Shown here piece after piece: positions 53,809 to 62,665 of a stretch of 64,000 nt of DNA. The notes under the pieces are model-generated. The model searched no databases and was not told the DNA's origin. It saw only the letters and a program-made list of their open reading frames with translations. The stretch is from Streptomyces sp. CGMCC 4.7035 (GTDB lineage Bacteria > Actinomycetota > Actinomycetes > Streptomycetales > Streptomycetaceae). The stretch lies in contig NZ_CP134053.1 of NCBI RefSeq assembly GCF_031583065.1, positions 2,914,001 through 2,978,000 of the forward strand, read 5' to 3'. The position numbers and the translations under genes are program-made. Position 1 is the first letter of the stretch. Every line of letters begins with the position of its first letter.

Positions 53809-54505
53809 AGCTCGTCCGACCGCCCTTGAGCGCCGCCACCGCGTCCTTCGCGGCCTTGATGGCGCCCTTGTTGATCTCGTCCGTACCGGGTGCCTTCTTC
53901 GTCTCGAAGTCACTGCCGTTGTACGTGACGACCACCAGCGCGTTGGACACGCGGGCCACCACCACTCCCTCGCGGGTCTGCTGCTTGTCCTCGGTGGTGA
54001 GGTTGACGACGGAGTAGGCGGTGTCGCCGAGACCCGGGACCGCTCCTCCGCCGCTCTTCTGCGCCGTGCGCTCCTGGTAGGACTTCTGCGCCGCCGTGTC
54101 CGAGTCGAGGATCTCGAAGGACACGTCGAGCCATCGGTAGTCGTAGTCCTTGAGCGCGTTCCAGGAGCAGGTGCGCCTGAGGGACGCGTCCGTCGACGGG
54201 ATCTCCTTGCCGGCGGTCTTGGCGTTCGGAACGAGTGACTTGATCGTCGTCGCGGACATGCTGCCGCACGGTGCGGGGGCGGTGGTGTACGCCTTGGGCC
54301 CGGCCGACGCCTCGGGTGCGGAGGAGGATCCGTCGCTCGGGGTGTTCGGGGAACCCTGGGTGCTCCCGCTTCCCTGCGCCGACTCGCGGTCGGTGGCCGG
54401 GGCCGCGGCCAGCGGCCCGGACGACAGGGCCCAGCCCGCCGCGGCGAGCACGGCGACCGGCAGCATGCGCGCGGTCAGGGCGAGCGGCAGAGGTAGAGAC
54501 TGCAC
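53807..54505 (-). CDS. Secreted DUF3558-like protein
   Basis: 232 residues from the GTG at 54505 (GAGAAG upstream). Signal peptide LALTARMLPVAVLAAAGWAL, then a Ser/Thr/Gly-rich linker. The globular part PCGSMSATTIKSLVPNAKTAGKEIPSTDASLRRTCSWNAL, WLDVSFEILDSDTAAQKSYQERT, VPGLGDTAYSV and VVVTYNGSDF, with two conserved cysteines, resembles the DUF3558 family of exported actinobacterial proteins. No typical lipobox, so probably secreted or anchored by the signal. Confidence 0.72.
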   Translation of the reverse strand: MQSLPLPLALTARMLPVAVLAAAGWALSSGPLAAAPATDRESAQGSGSTQGSPNTPSDGSSSAPEASAGPKAYTTAPAPCGSMSATTIKSLVPNAKTAGKEIPSTDASLRRTCSWNALKDYDYRWLDVSFEILDSDTAAQKSYQERTAQKSGGGAVPGLGDTAYSVVNLTTEDKQQTREGVVVARVSNALVVVTYNGSDFETKKAPGTDEINKGAIKAAKDAVAALKGGRTS

Positions 54506-54698
54506 AGCGCACTTCTCGTGGGGGACGGTGCGGAGGGAGTCCACACTGCGGACGGGACGCCAGTCTCACATGACTCCCTGTGATGCGGAAGGGCAAGCCT
54601 GGAGCGTTCCCGTGTGCCCCTTTTCGCCTGTACGCCGGGTTGTTGACGGAGAGAAAGGGACAATCGGGTCAGACGGGACGAGTGCCCCGCCATGTACA

Positions 54699-54726
54699 GG
54701 GCGTGACCGCCGTGACGGTCACGCCC
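54699..54726 (-). terminator. Hairpin terminator after the DUF6480-like gene
   Basis: GGGCGTGACC (54699-54708) and GGTCACGCCC (54717-54726) pair perfectly around an eight-base loop, 14 bases beyond the stop of the leftward gene at 54740. Confidence 0.75.
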
Positions 54727-54739
54727 CGGCATGACGCGC

Positions 54740-55015
54740 TCACACCATCAGCGATATCGCATACGCGAGGAAGAATCCGGCCACCAGCACCACCAGCACG
54801 AGGATCACGATCAGTGGTCCCTTGGCCCAGCCCCGCGTCCGGTCGTAGTCGTCCCGGTGGGTGGCCTCCGAAATGCTGCCCTCGCCCGGTGGGGTCTCGC
54901 CCGGAGGCACCCCGCCCGGCTCCACCCTGGGCGTCTGCGACGGCTCGGGGTCGGCAGCGCCGTACTGACGGCCCCGCGCGCCGCCTGCTCCGCTGTCCCG
55001 GTTCATCTGGTTCAT
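54740..55015 (-). CDS. DUF6480-like single-helix membrane protein
   Basis: 91 residues: a polar, Pro/Gly-rich N-terminus (DPEPSQTPRVEPGGVPPGETPPGEGSISE) and one C-terminal membrane helix (GPLIVILVLVVLVAGFFLAYAISL). The PGVPPGETPP motif is typical of this Streptomyces family with no known role. The ATG overlaps the stop of a possible 43-codon upstream gene. Confidence 0.78.
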   Translation of the reverse strand: MNQMNRDSGAGGARGRQYGAADPEPSQTPRVEPGGVPPGETPPGEGSISEATHRDDYDRTRGWAKGPLIVILVLVVLVAGFFLAYAISLMV

Positions 55016-55143
55016 GACCGCCCCCGGATCATCTGGTTGATGACTGCCGAGTACCCCCGCGGTCGGCCGTCACGCGGGCGACGGGTGATGAAGGTCCCGG
55101 CCCCTGCCCCGGCCGGCCGTGTCACGCGTACGATCACCCTCAT
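55012..55143 (-). CDS. Possible 43-residue basic protein, coupled to the DUF6480-like gene
   Basis: An ATG at 55143 with AAAGG upstream opens MRVIVRVTRPAGAGAGTFIT, then RRPRDGRPRGYSAVINQMIRGRS, ending in a TGA that overlaps the next ATG. The overlap and start signal favour a real gene; no family is recognised and base use is not decisive. Confidence 0.3.
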   Translation of the reverse strand: MRVIVRVTRPAGAGAGTFITRRPRDGRPRGYSAVINQMIRGRS

Positions 55144-55241
55144 CGTCCGACCTTTACAGGAAAGCCACGTTATCCGGCGCGAAGCGTAAACCTCTTCAAC
55201 CTGACATCCAGACAAATCGGTCAAAATAATTGATACCTATA

Positions 55242-56606
55242 GTGACGCGGGCGTTTTCGCGAATAAACCGCAGAATTAAGTCCGCCGCGTGGCGTCGACC
55301 ACGGGCGATCCTGTGGGCCATGGCGGGTATGGCGACCCTCGGATTCCTCATCACGCTGGAGATCGCCGCGCGCCGCTACTGCGGGGTGCCGGGGCCGATG
55401 ACCAATCAGGCGAAAGAGGTGATATTCGCCCCCAAACCGGGGCCGCTTTACGGGGGCCTGGCGTTGATGACGGTGGTGCTCCCCTGGCGGCAACGGTTCA
55501 TCGCGGCTGGTGCCGCGATCGGCATCGACGTCGTCTTCGTGCTGGTGCGGTGGGCGGTCGACGCCCAGGTGGCCGACGGACATTTCTTTGGAAACGGCGC
55601 GTTGTGGGTGATGTTGGGCTATGGGGTCATCGCTGTCACGCGACGCACCGGCGGGGAGCGTGTCCTGCTGTTGAAGGGCGTCGGGCTGGGCCTGCTGCTG
55701 GTGGCCGCCCGGAAGACCGGCGATACCTGGCTGCTCATCACGGCGAAGACCCGCCCGGCGGTGCTCGACCCGTACGTGGCAACCGCCGATCACGCGCTGG
55801 GCAACCCGTCGTGGCTGATGGGCCGGATCGTCGGGGCCACCGGCCCGATCGGCACCCATCTTCTCGGCTGGGTCTACGCCCAGCTTGCGGTGGCCGCGAT
55901 CGTCGTCGCGCTGTACCAGCTGCGTAACGTGGCGGTCGAGCGCCGGTTCCCGCGCCATCATCTGGTGCGCACCTTCCTGGTGATCGGCCTCCTCGGGCCG
56001 GGCATCTACATGATCTTCCCGGTGGTCGGACCGGTCTTCGCCTACGGACCGGGCGCCTCCGGCACCGGCGGCGTGCACTGGGCGGTGGCCAACCTGTGGC
56101 CCCACACGCCGCCGCCGCTCCATACCCCGCACCCGGTGCCGTACGACGGGATCACTCCTCGCAACTGCATGCCCAGCCTGCACACGGCGTGGGCCACCGC
56201 GATCTTCATTCATTCCCGCAAGGGCCCGCGGATTCTGCGATTCGCGGGGACGTTCTGGCTGATTGCCACGCTCTGCGCGACGCTGGGCTTCGGCTACCAC
56301 TACGGCGTGGATCTCGTTGCCGGCGTGGTGTTCTCGCTCACGATCGAGGCAGGTATGCGCTCGCTCGACCGCGGCTGGGATCGGTCAGGAATACAGCTGG
56401 TCGCCTACGGCGCAACGGTTTTCACCGCGCTCGTGGTGTCGTATCGCTATCTGCCGATGGAGATGGCCGAACATCCGTGGGTGTTCGGACCACTTCTCAT
56501 TCTCGCGATGACCTCAGTGGTCTACGGCTACGTACGGACCACCAGACAGTGGGAACCGAAGGCCGTACCGGCGCGGCAACCGGAACCGCTGCCCGAACCG
56601 GTTTGA
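55242..56606 (+). CDS. PAP2-superfamily membrane phosphatase
   Basis: About 454 residues; the start could be the TTG at 55230, GTG at 55242 or ATG 55320, none with a clear ribosome site, and the AT-rich bases just before hint at a leaderless message. Multiple membrane helices; the PAP2 motifs are RNCMPSLHTAWAT (motif 2) and GFGYHYGVDLVAG (motif 3). The pattern resembles the inositol/lipid-phosphate branch (Aur1/Ipt-like). Likely acts on a lipid phosphate at the membrane. Confidence 0.8.
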   Translation: MTRAFSRINRRIKSAAWRRPRAILWAMAGMATLGFLITLEIAARRYCGVPGPMTNQAKEVIFAPKPGPLYGGLALMTVVLPWRQRFIAAGAAIGIDVVFVLVRWAVDAQVADGHFFGNGALWVMLGYGVIAVTRRTGGERVLLLKGVGLGLLLVAARKTGDTWLLITAKTRPAVLDPYVATADHALGNPSWLMGRIVGATGPIGTHLLGWVYAQLAVAAIVVALYQLRNVAVERRFPRHHLVRTFLVIGLLGPGIYMIFPVVGPVFAYGPGASGTGGVHWAVANLWPHTPPPLHTPHPVPYDGITPRNCMPSLHTAWATAIFIHSRKGPRILRFAGTFWLIATLCATLGFGYHYGVDLVAGVVFSLTIEAGMRSLDRGWDRSGIQLVAYGATVFTALVVSYRYLPMEMAEHPWVFGPLLILAMTSVVYGYVRTTRQWEPKAVPARQPEPLPEPV

Positions 56607-56673
56607 GCAGGCGTTCTCCACGGCGTCGTAACGGACCGGCCGAGACGCGGAAACCAGTGAGATGAGAGGCCGT

Positions 56674-58500
56674 ATGTTCACCACCCGACCCACCCTCCAG
56701 GGCACCTTCGGCATGGTGTCGTCCACGCACTGGCTGGCCTCCCAGTCCGCGATGGCCGTCCTGGAGGACGGCGGCAACGCGTTCGACGCGGCCGTGGCCG
56801 GAGCGTTCGTCCTGCACGTCGTCGAGCCGCATCTGAACGGGCCCGCCGGTGAGGTCCCGATCCTCCTCGCCCCGGCGGACGGCGAGGTACGGGTGCTGTG
56901 CGGGCAGGGCGTCGCACCCCAGGGAGCCACGATCGCCCACTACAGGGGACTCGGTCTGGATCTCGTACCCGGCACCGGGCCGCTCGCCGCGGCCGTCCCT
57001 GGTGCGTTCGACGCCTGGATGCTCCTGCTGCGCGACCACGGGACGAAGTCCCTCGATGACGTCCTCAAGTACGCCATCGGCTACGCGGAGCACGGGCACG
57101 CGCCCGTGGAGAACGTCGGCCGGACCGTCGAGAGCGTGCGCGAGTTGTTCCAGACCGAGTGGACCTCCTCGGCCGCCGTGTACCTGCCGGGCGGGAAGGC
57201 GCCACGGCCCGGCGCGCTGCTGCGCAACCCCGCGCTGGCCGCCACCTGGAAGCGGCTGCTCGCCGAGGTGGCCGGTGCGGGGGACCGGGAGGCGCGGATC
57301 GAGGCGGCCCGTCAGGTGTGGCGGTCCGGATTCATCGCCGAGGCCCTGGTGCGTCAGGCGCGGCGGCCCACCATGGACACCAGCGGCGCGCGGCACAGCG
57401 GCACGCTGACGGCCGCCGACCTGGCCTCCTGGTCCGCCGGCTACGAGACCCCGGCGACCTATGACTGGAACGGCTGGACCGTGTGCAAGGCGGGCCCGTG
57501 GAGCCAGGGCCCGGTCCTGCTCCAGCAGCTCGCCCTGCTCCCGCCCGAGCTGCCCCGGTACGGGTCCGCCGACTACGTCCACCTGCTGATCGAGGGCTGC
57601 AAACTTGCCATGGCCGACCGCGAGGCCTGGTACGGCGACGCGGCCGAGGTGCCGCTCGACGAGCTGCTCTCGGACGCGTACAACGCCGAACGGCGCGCCC
57701 TGATCGGCCACAAGGCGTCGTACGAGCTGCGCCCCGGCGCCCCAGGAGGCCGCGTTCCGCGGATGAGTGAGTACGCGCGCGTGGTGGCCGCCGACGAGCC
57801 CGGCTTCAGCCCCATGGGCGTCGGCGAACCGACCGTCGCGAAGAGCCCGGCGTCCCCGGTGCCCGGTGAACCGGACGTCGCCGCCGACGGCACCACCCGC
57901 GGCGACACCTGCCACCTCGACGTCGTCGACCGCTGGGGCAACATGGTCGCGGCCACGCCGAGCGGCGGCTGGCTTCAGTCCAACCCGGTCGTGCCCGAGC
58001 TGGGCTTCCCGCTCGGCACCCGGCTCCAGATGACCTGGCTCGACGAGGGCCTGCCGAACTCCCTCACCCCGGGCCGCCGCCCCCGCACCACCCTCACCCC
58101 CTCGATCGCGCTGCGCGACGGCGTGCCGGTGCTGGCGTTCGGCACGCCCGGCGGCGACCAGCAGGACCAGTGGCAACTGCACTTCTTCCTGGCGGCAGCC
58201 CTGCGCCCGCCGGTCCGCGGCGGCCTCGACCTCCAGGGCGCGATCGACGCCCCGAACTGGCACAACGACAGCTTCCCGGGCTCGTTCTACCCGCGCGGCA
58301 TGCGCCCCGGCAGCGTCACCGTCGAGTCCCGCACGGACCCCGCGGTCGTCGAGGAGCTGCGCCGGCGCGGCCACGACATCACGGTCGGCGAGGCCTGGTC
58401 GGAGGGGCGGCTCTGCGCGGTCGCCCGGGACCCGGAGACGGGCGTGCTCTCGGCGGCGGCGAATCCGCGGGGGATGCAGGGCTACGCGGTCGGACGCTGA
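56674..58500 (+). CDS. Gamma-glutamyltransferase-family protein, cytoplasmic
   Basis: 608 residues from the ATG at 56674 (AGAGG upstream; the ATG at 56662 is poorer). GGT-fold: GTFGMVSSTHWLASQSAMAVLEDGGNAFDAAVAGAFVLHVVEPHLNG, and the processing region GTTRGDTCHLDVVDRWGNMVAATPSGGW, where the usual Thr-Thr-His is Thr-Cys-His; the catalytic Thr is kept. It also has TLTPSIALRDG and FGTPGGDQQDQWQL. No signal peptide. More distant from classical GGT than the gene at 36627; may act on another gamma-glutamyl or cyclic amide. Confidence 0.85.
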   Translation: MFTTRPTLQGTFGMVSSTHWLASQSAMAVLEDGGNAFDAAVAGAFVLHVVEPHLNGPAGEVPILLAPADGEVRVLCGQGVAPQGATIAHYRGLGLDLVPGTGPLAAAVPGAFDAWMLLLRDHGTKSLDDVLKYAIGYAEHGHAPVENVGRTVESVRELFQTEWTSSAAVYLPGGKAPRPGALLRNPALAATWKRLLAEVAGAGDREARIEAARQVWRSGFIAEALVRQARRPTMDTSGARHSGTLTAADLASWSAGYETPATYDWNGWTVCKAGPWSQGPVLLQQLALLPPELPRYGSADYVHLLIEGCKLAMADREAWYGDAAEVPLDELLSDAYNAERRALIGHKASYELRPGAPGGRVPRMSEYARVVAADEPGFSPMGVGEPTVAKSPASPVPGEPDVAADGTTRGDTCHLDVVDRWGNMVAATPSGGWLQSNPVVPELGFPLGTRLQMTWLDEGLPNSLTPGRRPRTTLTPSIALRDGVPVLAFGTPGGDQQDQWQLHFFLAAALRPPVRGGLDLQGAIDAPNWHNDSFPGSFYPRGMRPGSVTVESRTDPAVVEELRRRGHDITVGEAWSEGRLCAVARDPETGVLSAAANPRGMQGYAVGR

Positions 58501-58570
58501 GCGTCCCGTGGGAAGTGCCGCGATGGGCCGGGGCGAGCCGAACCGCAGCCGACTTCGCCAAGGCCGCTCA

Positions 58571-58616
58571 GTCGCAAGCCGGGTATTCATGTCAGTCGCA
58601 AAGCCGGGTATTCATG
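58571..58616. repeat. Direct repeat before the inositol-phosphatase-like gene
   Basis: GTCGCAAGCCGGGTATTCATG (58571-58591) is repeated at 58595-58616 with one added A. The copies are four bases apart. GGGTAT inside each equals a sigma-B-type -10 core, so two stacked promoters are conceivable. Confidence 0.6.
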
Positions 58617-58680
58617 CCGATTCCACCCGGAGTCCACCGGCCCGGCGAGGGTTGTCAGTGGCGCATGCTCTGATGCACTC

Positions 58681-59526
58681 ATGATCGTAGAGAGTGAAAC
58701 CATCGACGAGTTTCTCGCCCACGGCATGTCCGACGTCGAGCAGGCCCTGCGCACGGCGGCCGCGACCGAGATCATGCCGCGCTTCCGCCGGCTCGCCGCG
58801 CACGAGATCGACGAGAAGAGCGGCCCGCACGACCTGGTCACGGACGCCGACCGCAACGCCGAGGCCTACCTGAGCGAGGTGCTCGCCAAGCTGCTGCCCG
58901 GCTCGGTCGTGGTGGGCGAGGAGGCGGTCGACGCCAACCCGGCGACGTACGAGGCGGTGCGCGGCGAGGACCCGGTCTGGATCATCGACCCGGTCGACGG
59001 CACCCGCCAGTTCGTGCACGGCGACCCCGGCTTCTGCACGCTGGTCGCGCTCGCCCAAGGCGGTGTCGTGCGCGCCTCGTGGACATACGCACCGGCCCAC
59101 GACCAGCTGGCCACGGCGATACGCGGCGGGGGCGCGTTCCTCGACGGCGAGCGCCTGCGCTCCGGCTCGCCCGCGCCCGGCCGCGACCTGGAGGTGGCCA
59201 CGTCCCACCCGGACTACACGACGGACGAGCAGAAGCGCGCGCTCCTCGGCCTGTACACGGAGGGCGTCCACGCGCGACCGTGCGGCTCGGCGGGGCTGGA
59301 GTACCTGCGCATAGCGCAGGGCAAGCTCGATGCCACGGCCTTCTCGTGGGAGGCTGCCTGGGACCACGCGGCGGGTCTCCTCCTGGTCGAGGAGGCGGGC
59401 GGCGCGCACCTCACCCTGATGGGCGAACCGTTCCGCATCACCGGAGGCAACGCCCTGCCGTTCACCGCGGCCCGGGACGGGGCCACGGCCCGCTGGGTGG
59501 TGAAGCTGCTCTCGGGCGAGGCCTGA
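58681..59526 (+). CDS. Inositol monophosphatase-family enzyme
   Basis: 281 residues with the family metal motifs: VVGEEAVD (first Glu), DPVDGTRQF (Asp-x-Val-Asp-Gly-Thr) and WEAAWDHAAGLLLVEEAGG (C-terminal Asp). Substrate may be inositol phosphate, histidinol phosphate or 3'-phosphoadenosine 5'-phosphate; the family cannot be split by eye. A 21-22-base direct repeat lies upstream. Confidence 0.9.
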   Translation: MIVESETIDEFLAHGMSDVEQALRTAAATEIMPRFRRLAAHEIDEKSGPHDLVTDADRNAEAYLSEVLAKLLPGSVVVGEEAVDANPATYEAVRGEDPVWIIDPVDGTRQFVHGDPGFCTLVALAQGGVVRASWTYAPAHDQLATAIRGGGAFLDGERLRSGSPAPGRDLEVATSHPDYTTDEQKRALLGLYTEGVHARPCGSAGLEYLRIAQGKLDATAFSWEAAWDHAAGLLLVEEAGGAHLTLMGEPFRITGGNALPFTAARDGATARWVVKLLSGEA

Positions 59527-59678
59527 ACCGCCCCACCGCGACGCGCCGGCCCCGTCCTGCTCCAACCCGAAAAACGGAATCTTCGCCTCACCCACGGGCG
59601 TCCCCCCGTGCCCGAGGGTGTCGGTCCCGCGGCATATCCTGATCCCCAGTGGCCGTCGGCTGACGAAGGAGTCCGAAG

Positions 59679-61097
59679 GTGCCGTCGATGCTCGATGCGG
59701 TCGTGGTGGGGGCGGGGCCCAACGGGCTGACGGCTGCCGTGGAACTGGCCCGTCGCGGCTTCTCCGTGGCCGTCTTCGAGGCGCGCGACACCGTCGGCGG
59801 AGGCGCACGCACGGAGGAGCTGACGCTGCCGGGCTTCCGGCACGACCCGTGCTCGGCGGCGCACCCCCTCGGCATCAACTCGCCCGCCTTCCGGGCCCTG
59901 CCCCTGGAGCGCTACGGCCTGGAGTGGCTGCACGCCGAGTTGCCGATGGCACACCCCTTCCCGGACGGCACGGCGGCGGTGCTGGCCCGGTCGGTGGCCG
60001 AGACGGCCGCCTCGTTCGGACCGCGGGACGCGGGGCCGTACCGCCGGCTGGTCGAGCCCTTCCTCAGCCGCTGGGACACGCTGGTCCGCGACTTCATGTC
60101 GCTGCCCCTGACCGCGCTGCCCCGCGACCCGGTCACGCTCGCCCGGTTCGGTCTCACCGGGCTGCCCCCGTCGACCTGGCTGATGCGACGCTTCCACGAC
60201 GAGCGGGCGAAGGCGCTGTTCGCCGGGCTCGTCGCGCATGTGATCGCCCCGCTGGGCGGCTTCGCCACCGGTGCGGTCGGCCTGGTCTTCGCGCTGGCCG
60301 CGCACGCCCGGGGCTGGCCGGTGGCCCGTGGCGGCTCCCAGGCCATCTCCGACGCCCTCGCCGCTTACCTCAAGGACCTCGGCGGCGCCGTCCACACCGA
60401 CTACGAGGTCAAGCGCCTCGACGACCTGCCCCCGGCGCGCGCGTACGTGTTCGACACCTCGCCCACCGCCCTGGCCCGGATCGCGGGCCTCGGCAGGTAC
60501 TACGACGGGTACCGGTACGGAGCCGCCGTCTTCAAGGTGGACTACGCGCTGGACGGCCCGGTGCCCTGGACGGCGAAGGAGCCGCGCGTCGCCGGCACCG
60601 TGCAGATCGGGCCGACCAGCGCGGAGATCGGCACGGCCCTGCGCGCCGCCTCCCGCGAGGGCCGCGCGCCCGACACACCGTTCCTCATCACCGTGCAGCC
60701 CAGCATCGTCGACCCCAGCCGGGCCCCGGCCGGCAAGCAGGTCTTCTGGGCGTACGGCCATGTGCCGAACGGCTGGACCGGAGACCTCACCGACGCCATA
60801 GAACGCCAAATGGAGCGCTTCGCACCGGGCTTCCGCGACCGCGTCCTGGCCCGCGCCACCGCCGGCCCGGCCGAACTCGCCTCCCGCAACGCCAATTACG
60901 TCGGCGGCGACATCGCCTCAGGCGCGGCGTCCGGGCTGCAGCTGCTGCTGCGCCCCAAGCTGTCCCTCTTCCCGTACAGCACACCGCACCCCGCCGTCTT
61001 CATCTGCTCGTCGGCCACCCCGCCGGGCCCCGGCGTGCACGGCATGTCGGGGCACAACGCGGCGAAGGCCGTCTGGCGGAGACTGAGGCAGACATGA
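59679..61097 (+). CDS. CrtI-like FAD-dependent oxidoreductase
   Basis: 472 residues; GTG start with GAAGGAG upstream. The N-terminal FAD motif is [41 protein letters not shown], and the C-terminal [16 protein letters not shown] is the typical second FAD contact of phytoene-desaturase-like enzymes. No phytoene synthase or other carotenoid genes are near, so a carotenoid role is not supported; many actinobacteria carry such orphan family members. Confidence 0.85.
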   Translation: MPSMLDAVVVGAGPNGLTAAVELARRGFSVAVFEARDTVGGGARTEELTLPGFRHDPCSAAHPLGINSPAFRALPLERYGLEWLHAELPMAHPFPDGTAAVLARSVAETAASFGPRDAGPYRRLVEPFLSRWDTLVRDFMSLPLTALPRDPVTLARFGLTGLPPSTWLMRRFHDERAKALFAGLVAHVIAPLGGFATGAVGLVFALAAHARGWPVARGGSQAISDALAAYLKDLGGAVHTDYEVKRLDDLPPARAYVFDTSPTALARIAGLGRYYDGYRYGAAVFKVDYALDGPVPWTAKEPRVAGTVQIGPTSAEIGTALRAASREGRAPDTPFLITVQPSIVDPSRAPAGKQVFWAYGHVPNGWTGDLTDAIERQMERFAPGFRDRVLARATAGPAELASRNANYVGGDIASGAASGLQLLLRPKLSLFPYSTPHPAVFICSSATPPGPGVHGMSGHNAAKAVWRRLRQT

Positions 61098-61603
61098 CCA
61101 CCATCACGCTGGTCCAGGGCGACATCACCCGGCAGAGCGCCGACGCGATCGTCAACGCGGCCAACTCCTCGCTGCTCGGCGGGGGAGGCGTGGACGGCGC
61201 GATCCACCGACGCGGCGGCCCCGCGATCCTTCAGGAGTGCCGCGAACTCCGCGCGTCCTACTACGGCAAGGGCCTGCCCACGGGCCAGGCGGTCGCCACC
61301 ACGGCGGGCGAACTGGACGCGCGGTGGGTGATCCACACGGTGGGCCCGGTCTGGTCGGCCACCGAGGACCGCTCGGAGCTGCTGGCGTCCTGCTACCGAG
61401 AGTCCCTGCGCGTCGCCGACGAACTCGGCGCCCGTACCGTCGCGTTCCCCGCCGTCTCCACCGGCGTGTACCGGTGGCCGATGCAGGACGCCGCCCGGAT
61501 CGCGGTGGAGGCGGTCCGGGGCACGGAGACGGCCGTCGAGGAGGTCAGGTTCGTCCTCTTCGACGAGCGGGCGTACGAGGCGTTCGCCGAGCAGGTCGGC
61601 TGA
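61094..61603 (+). CDS. Macro-domain O-acetyl-ADP-ribose deacetylase
   Basis: 169 residues, ATGA overlap with the gene before. A single macro domain: [63 protein letters not shown] and [14 protein letters not shown]. These are the ADP-ribose-binding loops of the YmdB/TM0316 type. Removes acetyl-ADP-ribose or ADP-ribose from substrates. Confidence 0.92.
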   Translation: MTTITLVQGDITRQSADAIVNAANSSLLGGGGVDGAIHRRGGPAILQECRELRASYYGKGLPTGQAVATTAGELDARWVIHTVGPVWSATEDRSELLASCYRESLRVADELGARTVAFPAVSTGVYRWPMQDAARIAVEAVRGTETAVEEVRFVLFDERAYEAFAEQVG

Positions 61604-61632
61604 CACGGGTCGAGCCGCTCTGCCACGTCACG

Positions 61633-62499
61633 TCAGGCCTCCTCGCGGAACTCGGCGATCCACTCGGATGTGGCGCCGAGCCCCCCGAACGTGTAGAAGT
61701 GCAGCTTGAGTTCACCGTGACGCCGGGCGTCGTAGTGGTGGGCCAGCGCCCGGATGAACCGGTCGGGGCCGGCCGTCCCCATCAGGTTCGTCAGGGAGAA
61801 GCCGTACTTCTTCGCGATGCCCGCGCTCGTGCCCACCCCGAATCGCGCGGCATAGCTCATCAGCCGCCGCACCCCGGCAGGCCCGGGCACCCCGATCCGT
61901 ATCGGCAGCCGGATGCCCCGGTTCCGCACGGCCTCGACCCAGCCGAGCACGGGGTCGACGTCGAAGCCGAACTGCGTGATGACGCTGCCGGGCAGGTCCT
62001 GCGCGCGCAGGACGGCCGCCTTGTCCTCGATCACCGACCACAGCACTTGCTCGGCGATGGCGGGGTGGCCTTCGGGGTAGCCGCTCACGCCGACGCTTCG
62101 TACGTCGTACTTCTGGAGCAGCCCGGACCGGATCACGGCCAGGGAGTCGTCGTACGGACCCTGCGGCCTGGCGGGATCGCCGCCGACGACGAACACGTTG
62201 TCGGCGGTGCCGTCCTCGCGGAGCGCGGCCAGGAACTCCCCCAGTTCCGCCTGCGAGGTGAGGCGGCGGGCCGATATGTGCGGTACGGGCACGAACCCGA
62301 GCCGCTTTACCGCCCGCGCGGCCTCCCGCCGCATCCGCAGGTCCTCGTTGCCGAGGAAGGTGACGTTGATCCGGGTACCGGGCGGAATCGTGGCGCGCGC
62401 GTCCTCCAGCTTCGCGACGTCCTTGCCCGTCATCTCCAGGGAGAAGTCGTCCAGCAGGGAAGCGGTGTCCGTGCCCGCAAGGGTGGAGACGGAGTCCAT
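61633..62499 (-). CDS. Methylenetetrahydrofolate reductase-like protein
   Basis: 288 residues of the MetF TIM-barrel pattern: DDFSLEMTGKDVAKLEDARATIPPGTRINVTFLGNEDL, GDPARPQGPYDD, GVSGYPEGHP, ITQFGFDVDPVL, RIGVPGPAGVRRLMSYAARFGV. Conserved in the folate- and FAD-contact regions, but shorter and more divergent than the standard MetF, so it may be the specialised MTHFR-like subgroup and not the methionine-pathway enzyme. Confidence 0.85.
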   Translation of the reverse strand: MDSVSTLAGTDTASLLDDFSLEMTGKDVAKLEDARATIPPGTRINVTFLGNEDLRMRREAARAVKRLGFVPVPHISARRLTSQAELGEFLAALREDGTADNVFVVGGDPARPQGPYDDSLAVIRSGLLQKYDVRSVGVSGYPEGHPAIAEQVLWSVIEDKAAVLRAQDLPGSVITQFGFDVDPVLGWVEAVRNRGIRLPIRIGVPGPAGVRRLMSYAARFGVGTSAGIAKKYGFSLTNLMGTAGPDRFIRALAHHYDARRHGELKLHFYTFGGLGATSEWIAEFREEA

Positions 62500-62665
62500 C
62501 GTGCGCGTTCTCCCGCTGGTTGTACCGAATCGATCTGGTGAGGGACGGTATCAGCGCTACTGAGTCCACAGCGATCGGGGTAAGGGCAGGTCGGTCCACG
62601 TACATGTCGGATTCCCGCCAGCCCGGCCCCGGCCCGTGCCCGATGCTGGAGACATGCGGAACGGG

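Noticed and set aside
59679..61097. Carotenoid biosynthesis cluster
   Set aside because: Only a CrtI-like oxidoreductase is present; no phytoene synthase, cyclase or prenyl synthase near it.
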